Part shown: positions 47,020 through 56,700 of the stretch, piece after piece
How positions within the stretch are numbered: the stretch's first letter is position 1
Layout of the letters: every line of letters starts with the position of its first letter
Origin: Romanomermis culicivorax
Lineage: Eukaryota; Nematoda; Enoplea; Mermithida; Mermithidae
NCBI GenBank assembly: GCA_963922205.1
Contig: CAWUHX010000393.1
Span: 124,001-188,000, forward strand
Direction: 5' to 3'
DNA length: 64,000 bases
Translations under genes and position numbers: made by a program
The notes under the pieces: generated by a model
The model's database searches: none
Seen by the model: the letters and a program-made list of their open reading frames with translations, nothing else
Told to the model about the DNA's origin: nothing

Positions 47020-48720
47020 TTGGCCGAGGATCATATTGATCCATTTGATCAATTTAGAGAGGAACGTTTTCGACGACCTCGACAACGATTTGATACGTAT
47101 CATCGCGAATACGTTAACGAAAATTTGGATAATATTCGGGACGATTACCGTCATGATCCGTTGGACGATTTACGATTCGAAATGAGTCAAAAGGACGACG
47201 AAATTCGACGACTAAACGTCAAAATTGATAAAATGGCCGATTCGATGGTCGGAGTCCAAGGACTATTGGAAAGATTCGTCCTGGATCAAAAGGAAAGGGA
47301 TATCCGAGTGAGTATGACTACAGACAGACCATTGCAAACTCAGGATATGTGTAGAACTTTGCCAACGACGTCTGCAACCTGTATTGCCAATGACCAAAGG
47401 TTACGGCAGATGGAAGCAGATATGTCAGAGCAAAAGTTCACAGTCAAACCTGCTGTGAAATCAAAGGTTTCTACGGAAAAACGGGTAACTGAACCGCTTG
47501 CTGTTCGAGAACAAGCAAGTGATATAGTTGCTCAATTTTTCCAAGAGGCTGATGAGGAAGCAGCAGGTAGTCATAAGGAAAGCAAACATACTACGTCGAA
47601 GCACAAACGATCCAAGAAGTCCACACGAGGAAATTCATCAGATTCTGATGACTCCTCAGTGGATGGATTGGAGCCTACTGTGTCAGATATAGTGAAGGCC
47701 GTAAAGCCAAAGCTACTCCTCGATGACATGACTGAGACACAAGTTCTCAGCTTCCTAAATGATTTAGAGGCAGAATTTACTTCAGAAACTACTGATAAAA
47801 TGAAGCTGGCTGCCTTACGAGCGCTTTCTAAGGGTGTACCGAAAGCTACTGCCAAAAGGTTCAAAAGTTACGAAAAAGCCCGAAGAAAGTTGCTCAAAGT
47901 GCAAGCTCCAGATTCAAATGTCGGTATGCAAACAAGGGAGCTGATGAACATAAAGCAGGAATTTGATGAAGCTCCAGTGAAATTCCTCAAGAGAATTAGT
48001 GTGCTAGTAGATAGATTATATCCTAATAAGACCGAAGAGTTCAGAGATCGTTTCATAATTGATACCTTTTTGTATAAAGCATCTGAAGAGTATCAGATGG
48101 AGTTGCTAGATCAAAGAGAAAAGTATGAAACATGGCACGATTTAGCAGAAGATGTGCACAAGATTGATAAGCGGAACACAGCTGCTTATAAAAAGAGAGG
48201 AACTCCGGAGTCTCCAATTGTGATAAATGAGGTGACGATGGGTGAAGGGCAAGCTGAAGTGGCTTATGTCGGTAGAAATAAATTTGGCAATGCCCCACAA
48301 AGGCAGTTTCAAAATAAAGCTATGCGACAGCAAGCAAGGAGAGAGAAGCAAGCCCCGATCCTAGTGTCAGAAAAGAAGGATTCCGATACTTCTATAGAAG
48401 AGAGTAACTCACAGGCGACTCAAATGGCTACTACTCCCCAAAAGGGAAAAGAGCCTGAGGAACCTAGCAGTGATTCTGTTCTAGCAAAGTTATCACAGGA
48501 GATTGCGAAGTTGGCTCAGTGTTATCAGGAGATAAGCCAAAAAACTGATGCTAAATTGAATGAAATTTCTGCCAAAGTTAATAAGGGCAAACCCCAAAAA
48601 CCTGGTGGAAACGAGTTCAGGAAACCATATTGTCGATACCATAGAAATAATTCTCATGACACGTCCGAATGTAAAACCCTTCAATGGAAAAATGCACAAG
48701 GACGTAATTGGGATAATTGA
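47020..48720 (+). CDS. gag: Element 2 Gag
   Basis: Open from after a stop in the primer site (46993) to TGA (48718-48720). The first in-frame ATG is 47179 (MSQKDDEIRRLN, a coiled-coil-like stretch), yet the 53 codons before it look coding (charged, DHIDPFDQFREERF), so initiation may be non-AUG, upstream by splicing, or simply at 47179. The capsid-like region (about 47690-48170, FLNDLEAEFTSETTDKMKL ... DRFIIDTFLYKAS) aligns with element 1. The nucleocapsid knuckle at 48631-48672 is C-x2-H-x4-H-x4-C (CRYHRNNSHDTSEC), the same unusual CHHC spacing as in element 1. Gag would form the particle and bind the RNA. Confidence 0.88.
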   Translation: MAEDHIDPFDQFREERFRRPRQRFDTYHREYVNENLDNIRDDYRHDPLDDLRFEMSQKDDEIRRLNVKIDKMADSMVGVQGLLERFVLDQKERDIRVSMTTDRPLQTQDMCRTLPTTSATCIANDQRLRQMEADMSEQKFTVKPAVKSKVSTEKRVTEPLAVREQASDIVAQFFQEADEEAAGSHKESKHTTSKHKRSKKSTRGNSSDSDDSSVDGLEPTVSDIVKAVKPKLLLDDMTETQVLSFLNDLEAEFTSETTDKMKLAALRALSKGVPKATAKRFKSYEKARRKLLKVQAPDSNVGMQTRELMNIKQEFDEAPVKFLKRISVLVDRLYPNKTEEFRDRFIIDTFLYKASEEYQMELLDQREKYETWHDLAEDVHKIDKRNTAAYKKRGTPESPIVINEVTMGEGQAEVAYVGRNKFGNAPQRQFQNKAMRQQARREKQAPILVSEKKDSDTSIEESNSQATQMATTPQKGKEPEEPSSDSVLAKLSQEIAKLAQCYQEISQKTDAKLNEISAKVNKGKPQKPGGNEFRKPYCRYHRNNSHDTSECKTLQWKNAQGRNWDN

Positions 48721-51700
48721 TATGGTGGAAACAGAGGTTTCAGGCAACAGTTTGGAGGCTTTAGAGGAGGATATGTTGGCGGGAGCAGTAGAGGTGCTCA
48801 TGCCGTAGGTTATTATGGTGATACCGTGGATTATGATACTTATCAACGATTCGTGGATTACCAGAATAGATTGCGGAATGAGCAGCTCTATATGGCACCA
48901 CAACTGCCAGCCCCTAGCCAACAGCTGATGATCACAGCTCCCCCTCAAGGTCAGGTTCAAATCAGTAACCCTAGCCCAAGTGTGCAAGCCATTTCCAGTA
49001 GTCAACCATCCACGTCTAGTCAGACAGAGTTGGGATCTGCTGGAGGTGTTAATAGCATTGCCACTACGGGTCAAGGTGTTAGTGAGATGAAATGGCCTGG
49101 AGTATTGAAGTGTGCCATGATGAAAGAAGATTATTCAAAGGTTACGAAAGCGTTCAAGCATGGGATAATTCCTAATCAGGAGGAACGATTAAGGTTTTCT
49201 AAATTCCCTCGAACTCTCCCATTTCACATTAATGTGACCGTATGTAATACTAACACCAAGGCTCTAGTGGATACTGGTGCTCAGTGTTCGGTGATGTCTT
49301 CATGGTTTCTTAAGGAAGCTTTTGATGAAGAATATACCGGATATCCTGAGATACTAAAAGTCACTGTTGCTGATGGTGCAGTAGTACATGCACATGGTTA
49401 CATACAATTCAAAATGCATTGTGAATTCGGAGTTTTCTTGGTGAAAGCCATAATCATTCCTAATGCGGAGGAAAATCTCATAATTGGAACGGATTTCTTA
49501 GCACATCCGGATGTTGGAGCAATGATTGATTTTGGTAAAGGTATCATGAAACTTAATGGAGTTGAGAAAGCTATAAGTGTTGTACCTAAAGATCACGCGA
49601 GTCATATACAAGCTATTGATTGTATAGGGGAAGCACCTATAGTACATTCAAGTCCTGAAGAGGATCAATACCCCAGGATCTGCCAATTAGGTATAGTCGT
49701 TCCAGTGGTATCATGTACGAAAGTATACATACCACACGGAACTGATGTGCTTATTAAGGCAAGATTATGGGAACGATCGTCTAAAACAGATCTCAATTGT
49801 TTGGTCATAGATGGAAATAAAGAAGAAAAGAAATTCAGAGTTGATAGCACACTGGTTGATGGTAAACGGGAAGACTTTGTTCTGATGATTTCGAATAATA
49901 CGGGTTCCGGATGCCAATTGCAACCTAATCAGGTTGTAGGCTACTGTGACTCAATATTACAAGAAAATTCAGGAGTATCAGATGTACAAAGTACGAGTTG
50001 TGGGATATTTAGTGTTGAAGATAATTTTAATGCCACTCCCAGAATGTCCGTGCATGATGCATTGGCATTTAGGGAAGCGCTATATAAAATGATCTCCAAG
50101 GCTGATATCACTGAGGAATTAAAGGAAACAGCTGTAGCAAAACTGTCTAAATACAGGGATGTTTTCAGCTTACCCAATGATTCCTTAACTACAACACCGT
50201 ATCTTACGTGCAAAATTGATACTGGTAATGCAATGCCAGTGGCAAAACATTATTACAGAGCTCCCATTAACCAAAGATCAGGGATTAGAGCTCAAGTCCA
50301 AGACATGTTAGATAAAGGAGTTATTGAACCCAGCCGGTCACCGTGGGCTGCTCCACTTTTCCTAGTTGGGAAAAAGGACGGTTCCACGAGACCAGTTGTG
50401 GATTTCAGAGGTATAAATGAGGTTACTAAGGATGATAGGTACCCTATACCTAGAATGGATGATTATTTGGATTGTCTAGGTAATGCCAAATTTTATACCA
50501 CATTGGATCTAAAGTCTGGATATTGGCAAGTCCCACTTGAGGAGAGTAGCAAGGAGAAAACTGCATTTATATGTCAGGAAGGCCTATATCAGTTCAAAGT
50601 TATGCCTTTCGGACTTAAAAATGCACCTGCAGAGTTTCAGAGAATGATGGAGAGAGTGTTGCATGGTCTAGTCTGGAGAATCTGCCTAGTGTATATTGAT
50701 GATATCATTGTGTTCTCCAAAACTTATGAGGAACATTTGGAGAATTTAGAGTTGGTCTTGCAAGCTCTTCGGAAAGCAAAGCTAACACTTAAACCGGAGA
50801 AGTGCGAATTTCTTCCAAAAAGTGTTCATTTTCTTGGACACATACTGGACGAAAATGGAATCTCACCAGATCCGAAAAAAGTGAAGGCTATTACGGAATT
50901 CGAATTTCCCAATAGCGTTAAGCGTATGCAACGATTTCTGGGGATACTGCAATGGTGTAAGAAATTTATCCCAAACCTTGCAAATCTTGCAGAACCGTTG
51001 TATAAGCTTACCGCTACGGGAAAGAAGAAGTTCCAAGCAACAGAGGAACATCGCCAAGCGTTTGAAAAACTGAAAAAAGCACTCACCTCAGTGCCATTTC
51101 TACGGTATCCTGTTTTGGATGGAACTGCGGAGTTCATTCTCCAAACAGATGCCAGTGGAACCGCACTGGGAGCAGTACTTTATCAGAAGACTAAAGATGA
51201 CCAATGGGTAATAGCCTATAGCAGCCGAATCCTTAAGGAAGACGAGAGGAAGTGGTGTGCTACAGAGCGAGAATGCCTAGCGGTTGTCTATGGTCTTAAA
51301 GTGTACCGGCACTATTTGTTTGGACAAAAAGTACTGATCAAAACTGATCATAAACCTCTCTTATCTATGAAAGTAAATACTCAAACCAATGATAAATTGA
51401 AAAGATGGTATTCCATTATAAATCAATTTAATCATAGGTTGGAGTATGTGCCCGGTAGACAAAACGCAATGGCCGATTTTCTCTCAAGAAAAGATGAACC
51501 CGAAGATGCTAAGGACAAAAACCCACCAAAATGGGAATATGTCTTCAAAATTCAATTTCGTAATTTGGGAACTCAAACCAATGAAGTTGAAACCCAGATA
51601 CTGGTACAACAATTTCAGAGGATGAGGGACGAAGAGGTTGAAAGTAGAGACGAAAAAATTGTCCCCAAGCAGACCAAGGAATTGACGGATATCCAGGAAT

Positions 51701-53313
51701 TGACGGTAGGAAATGACAATATTGCACCAACTACCAAAGATGTATTGCAGAGCAGAAATGAAATGCAGAAGCTTACGGTAGTTGATGCAGTCACAACTAG
51801 AAGACAAGCAAAACTTCAGGATCAGAGTGCACAAAATCAAGAACAGGGTACATCTGTACCAAATGATCCTGAAAACATTGCTTGGCTTTTTCCGAATAGA
51901 GAAAAGGAATTTGAAGAGGTGAAGGAAGGAGAAAAGGAAGAAAAGGATGATGATAAGATCGATTATCCAATTGATCTAAATGTTATCGCTCAATTGCAAA
52001 AAGAAGACACTAATCTTACCCCAATTTGGGAAAGATTAGGGGTCAAAAGCACTACGAAGTATCATAGTGGATTCTATGAGGATAACGGAGTCCTTTATAG
52101 GGAAACTGAGGGACGTGGCCATGATCAGATCGTGGTCCCGAATTCCCTCAGGGATAGCATACTTCACCAATATCACGGAGCCGTTATAATGACACACCAA
52201 GGGTTCAAAAGAACTCTGGGTATTGTCAAACAGCGGTTCTGGTGGCCTGGCATTGAAAAAGATGTCAGAAATTGGTTGAAGTTTTGTCCTGTCTGCCAAG
52301 TGGCTACTCCCGGTAAAAGCTCCATATCCCCATTGATACCCATTATACCGGAGGGTCCCTTCGATATTGTGTCTGTGGACATAGTAGGGATTGCTCCCTT
52401 GAGGGAACGTCGCCCATATGTCATTGTCTTTCAGGATTATTTCACTAAATGGGTTGAAGCTATATTGATTCCTGATCAGACGGCTGAAACCATAGTGGAT
52501 GCATTCTTAGAGCATGTGATATTTAGGCACGGTACCCCAAGAAAACTTCTTAGTGATAACGGATCTGGATTTAATTCAGATCTTATGAAAGCAGTCTGTA
52601 AACTGTTAGAGTGCAGAAAAATTTTCACAACGGCATACCACCCACAGGGTAATGGTATGGTTGAGAGATTTAACCAAACTCTAATAAAGCAGCTGCGAAA
52701 AGTTGCAATTGAGGATAACAATAAATGGCCAAGGTACCTCAGTGCAGTGGTATTTGCATATAATGCCACACCTCACGCAGCAACGAAATGCTCGCCATTT
52801 TCACTGCTGCGGGGGCATGAAGCTAATTTTGGTATCAATTTCACTGCTGCCCTTAGAATAGTCATGCCTAATGACTATGAGGCTTATAAGTATGTTTTGA
52901 CTACCCATCTTACAAATTTGTATGAAAGTATTGCCGAAAACATACAAAAAGCCGCTAAGGACAGCAAGAAATATTTTGATAACAAAATTAAAACTTCTGG
53001 TTTTAAAAATCAAGATTGGGTTCTGTTGAAAGTAGACAGACAGAAAAAATTGGGGTTACCTTGGCAAGGACCATATATCATCATCGATGATAAAAGATTG
53101 AAAGACAATGTGCTCACAATAGCGCATTGGAATAACCCGCTTAAAAAGCAGGTCGTATCGGCAAGTAGGCTAAAACACTTTCGATACGAAGGTACCAGAT
53201 GGTCTCGACACGAAATGTCGCAGGTCTTCCGGGATACTCCAGTTAACGCAACTGGAAATCCCGCCGAAACCGAAGATCATCCGGTCATTATTTCAGTGTC
53301 TAAAAATTTTTAG
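48721..53313 (+). CDS. pol: Element 2 Pol (PR-RT-RH-IN), same frame as gag
   Basis: It follows the gag TGA in the same frame, first with a Gly/Arg-rich stretch (YGGNRGFRQQFGGF), then a Pro/Gln/Ser linker. Protease at about 49230-49570 has the active DTGA (49270-49281) and IIGTDF. RT (about 50170-50900) has [25 protein letters not shown] and the catalytic YIDD (50692-50703). RNase H (about 51110-51480) has QTDASG and TERECLAVVYG. Integrase (about 52140-53250) has an HHCC domain (H...H...CPVCQ), the catalytic D (SVDIVG), D (LLSDNGSGF) and E (MVERFNQ) residues, and a C-terminal SH3-like part (QDWVLLKVDRQKK ... WQGPYII). No chromodomain is seen. All catalytic residues are present, so it looks functional. 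It could be made as Gag-Pol by reading through the TGA. Confidence 0.92.
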   Translation, partial: YGGNRGFRQQFGGFRGGYVGGSSRGAHAVGYYGDTVDYDTYQRFVDYQNRLRNEQLYMAPQLPAPSQQLMITAPPQGQVQISNPSPSVQAISSSQPSTSSQTELGSAGGVNSIATTGQGVSEMKWPGVLKCAMMKEDYSKVTKAFKHGIIPNQEERLRFSKFPRTLPFHINVTVCNTNTKALVDTGAQCSVMSSWFLKEAFDEEYTGYPEILKVTVADGAVVHAHGYIQFKMHCEFGVFLVKAIIIPNAEENLIIGTDFLAHPDVGAMIDFGKGIMKLNGVEKAISVVPKDHASHIQAIDCIGEAPIVHSSPEEDQYPRICQLGIVVPVVSCTKVYIPHGTDVLIKARLWERSSKTDLNCLVIDGNKEEKKFRVDSTLVDGKREDFVLMISNNTGSGCQLQPNQVVGYCDSILQENSGVSDVQSTSCGIFSVEDNFNATPRMSVHDALAFREALYKMISKADITEELKETAVAKLSKYRDVFSLPNDSLTTTPYLTCKIDTGNAMPVAKHYYRAPINQRSGIRAQVQDMLDKGVIEPSRSPWAAPLFLVGKKDGSTRPVVDFRGINEVTKDDRYPIPRMDDYLDCLGNAKFYTTLDLKSGYWQVPLEESSKEKTAFICQEGLYQFKVMPFGLKNAPAEFQRMMERVLHGLVWRICLVYIDDIIVFSKTYEEHLENLELVLQALRKAKLTLKPEKCEFLPKSVHFLGHILDENGISPDPKKVKAITEFEFPNSVKRMQRFLGILQWCKKFIPNLANLAEPLYKLTATGKKKFQATEEHRQAFEKLKKALTSVPFLRYPVLDGTAEFILQTDASGTALGAVLYQKTKDDQWVIAYSSRILKEDERKWCATERECLAVVYGLKVYRHYLFGQKVLIKTDHKPLLSMKVNTQTNDKLKRWYSIINQFNHRLEYVPGRQNAMADFLSRKDEPEDAKDKNPPKWEYVFKIQFRNLGTQTNEVETQILVQQFQRMRDEEVESRDEKIVPKQTKELTDIQELTVGNDNIAPTTKDVLQSRNEMQKLTVVDAVTTRRQAKLQDQSAQNQEQGTSVPNDPENIAWLFPNREKEFEEVKEGEKEEKDDDKIDYPIDLNVIAQLQKEDTNLTPIWERLGVKSTTKYHSGFYEDNGVLYRETEGRGHDQIVVPNSLRDSILHQYHGAVIMTHQGFKRTLGIVKQRFWWPGIEKDVRNWLKFCPVCQVATPGKSSISPLIPIIPEGPFDIVSVDIVGIAPLRERRPYVIVFQDYFTKWVEAILIPDQTAETIVDAFLEHVIFRHGTPRKLLSDNGSGFNSDLMKAVCKLLECRKIFTTAYHPQGNGMVERFNQTLIKQLRKVAIEDNNKWPRYLSAVVFAYNATPHAATKCSPFSLLRGHEANFGINFTAALRIVMPNDYEAYKYVLTTHLTNLYESIAENIQKAAKDSKKYFDNKIKTSGFKNQDWVLLKVDRQKKLGLPWQGPYIIIDDKRLKDNVLTIAHWNNPLKKQVVSASRLKHFRYEGTRWSRHEMSQVFRDTPVNATGNPAETEDHPVIISVSKNF

Positions 53314-53727
53314 CGGAAAATGCCGTATACGTGTGTTTTATGTGAATAAAATTTTTATTTTCTGTGTTATTTAACCGATTTATATTCGTTTAATACCTTT
53401 CTTAAATTTTGGGTAGCGAAGGGTCGAATTTTCAGAATAATATTGTTAATTTGTACACCCGACGCTAAAATTTTTGGATTACATTCTGGGAGGTTTACGA
53501 CCAATTTTCATTTTCAATTTCAAAAGTCGTATTTTTCTTGTGCTCCGCGTCGCACAAAATTTTCGGAACAAAATTTTTCGTCCAGCCCAAGGACCCGATA
53601 AAATTATTTTCGGTAATTTCGTATATTGTATCGATATTGAAGTAACGATAAGTGTTCTTTAACATTTTGTTTACTTTAGAAGATACAACGCGGAATTTAA
53701 GAAAAAATTTTAAAAAATTTTTAAAAA
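53314..53727 (+). other. Gap between pol and ORF3 of element 2
   Basis: A+T-rich, noncoding. A good acceptor (TTGTTTACTTTAG, AG at 53678-53679) lies 48 bases before the ORF3 start codon and could receive a leader from a donor near the 5' LTR. Confidence 0.5.
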
Positions 53728-56700
53728 ATGTCGAAATTAGGCGTTGCGCCTTTCGCGCGAAATTATTGCGCACACGCCGACCACATCAAGGCGGGCCAAC
53801 CGCAAGGCCGCCAAAACAATCGTTATTTTTTGACCGACGGTAAGTTTTTATTTAATTATTTCTTGGTATGTGGGACGAATTCGCCCATTTAGGTGTCTTA
53901 GGAATGATTTCTTCACGCTCAATTTTCTGAATGGGCCAACCAAGGGGAAAACGAGTTCGAAGAAAAGTTTCTAAAAATGTTAGGATAGGTGAAAAGAAAA
54001 AACCTAATGGATTTACGGCCCTAAAAAGCCAAAATCTAATGGTTTTTACCTTGGATCCGACTCCGAAGCATTTATTTTGGTTTTATTAAAAGCCCCTGGT
54101 CTACTAAATTTATTTCTTGGATTAATTAAAACCTTAATTGGTTATTTATTCATTACTTAATTTTGGTACCGAGGCGTGAAGTTATCGCTAGGGTAAGTGG
54201 TAAATTGACGGCGGCCGACGTCGAGAAGCGAAAAGTGGTGCAGATGTGAGGTTCCTGAAAAATTGGTGTAGCATTTGCGTTAACCACTGGGCCTGCTTAC
54301 TTTATGACTTTGACACCTAACCTCACTAATTAATTTATTTTTCCCCACGCTAAATCTTTTTCCTAATTTGGTGCCGGTCAAAGTTGATCATTTATTTGGT
54401 GGTGGTGGCCTAATGCCTGATTTATAAAGGGTCAAGGGGCAAATTCTTTTTGATTTTTAGATTATAACATCAAGCGTCTGGTCCGCGTCGGAGAAATCGA
54501 ACAATGGTTCGCCGGCGCGATGGGTTATTGGCCGCAGCGACCAATGGAACCCGAACGGGTTCACGGCGGCAACGTCGAACCAATCCTGAAGCAATTGGCC
54601 ACAAGCCAGTTTGGGGGGCTAGGCGTTGTCGGATTTGACGTCGAAAAGGTCAAGAAGACCGAGGTATGTATTATACCTTATAAGGTAGCGATCCAGAACC
54701 CGGAAGGGAAAGAGTTCGCTAGGCTGGTGTCATTTGCACACATAGATGGTTCCAGCTTTGTGATCGACCTTACAACATTGAAGCCGCAGGAATGGGATCA
54801 TTTGATTTCATTCCTGGCATCGGTGGATCGTTTCTTGGTTGGTTTCAAAGTTGTGGACGATCTGGTTGCAATTTTGAACGTCTACGGATCCGGGTCAGGG
54901 GCCTCGGCTCATGATAAGACGAAAATTATACAGGCCCGTATACTCCAAGGATTTGGAAAATATTGGGACTGTGAAATTTGCGTCAGATTGATGACGGGGC
55001 CCATGGCCAATCACGCTCGTGATTTAGGATTGTGTCCTGAAAACCTTGGGTTAAAAGGACTTTTCACCGAATTTTACTTGGCTGATGTCGGCAAATACCA
55101 ATGCGACTTCGGTGACAAAAAGATTCGAGAAAAGTTCTTGGCCCCCAAGATTCAAGACACAGAAATTGTGTATGCTGGCCTGGACGCCTATTATTCAATT
55201 GCCGTATTTTTAGGGTTCTTTCACTACGGGTTTTGCGGTGAATTGAGTGGGGTCACGGCAACGTACCCCCATGATATTGTATCGCCGGCCCAAGTGAAGA
55301 CCTTGGCCTTCCGTTTCTATACGGTGTACTCTCAAGACCTAACGGGGTTCGAGGATCGAAACTTCGTAGATGAGAAGGACATCGTAAAGAGGCAGTTGTT
55401 CAAGGTCTACCATATGATGCGGCAAGAGGTAATGGCCAGGTGGGCTACACAATTTCATAATGACTTGCCAGAATATTCGTGTCCTGCGGATATTAAAAAT
55501 CCCGCTAAAGCTACGGACCACACTTTACTGTCTGGGATTTACCCCAAGGCGCTAAAAGCTGGTCCAAGCAAAAAGAAAACAAATCAGTGGGAGGACGTAA
55601 GTGATCCAGAGGACATGGATACAATGGAGCAACAAGTCAATAGGACAAACGAGGTGATAAACCGACTGCATACAGAAATGTTGCAAGGGGTTTCATTTTT
55701 CAAATTAACGGATCCTGTAGATGTTGTATGGTATATCACAGCCGGTCTTGCCATGAACAAAACTCCTCGACAGGACTGGTCGAAGCAGCTTCAATCGTTT
55801 CAACTCGGAACGGACTGCTACGAACCAGTGGAAATCGACACCGGTATGGCTAAGTACGACAGGGATCACTGGATGGCGGACTTGAGGAATTATGAGCATG
55901 TCATGGACTCAACAAAGTTCCCTGCGTTGGAAAAGGCATGCAACTTAATTCCTCTACCATTCTTTGTTTTCTGGCCTCATAGCCGTGCCGAGTACAATTA
56001 CATACTGAGGGAATTATTGAATTATAATTTCCTCAAATCCTACTCGAAGGAGGATGCAGAATTAATAAAGAAGATGGCATGGAAGACCGATGACAGGGTT
56101 TTACAGAATTACGACATAGCAGCATCATTACCGCCAACGGAACCTGAACATGCTGTAAAAGGCAAAAGGGTTACGACCTGGCAAAACAGGTTTGGTTTTA
56201 TGCCTATTCCGTTGCGCTTGCGCGACAAAATAGGTTCTCCAATTTCGACGGAAAAAGCAAAGGACAATATTACCCATAGCAAGGATTATTGGGCCAACTG
56301 CTTTTTCTACGTCAGATTCTACTATGCGGAATTCGGTAGTAAAACCCCGTCACTGCGATATGGCCTATCACCAGACACGCCTACTCTTCAAACGGGTCAG
56401 ATCAGATGTATACCGGCGGATTATCCGTTGTATACTATTGAATTTCCTGAAAAGTGTATTCACCGGAGGCCTCTGCCGTCGGAATTACCCATGGTTACCT
56501 ATTCATACGGTAATCAAACCAAACAATCCGATTTCAGGACGAAATCCGATATACTAGACCCTGATAATGAACCCACAGTTCAAACGGGTCTAGTGGACGA
56601 GGACGTCACGGAATTGGAGAGTGAGGAGGAAGATAATTCCACATTCCTGGGAGAGGAAAGCTGCAAGGAGGTTGACGACGAAGACGCATTATTGTATATT

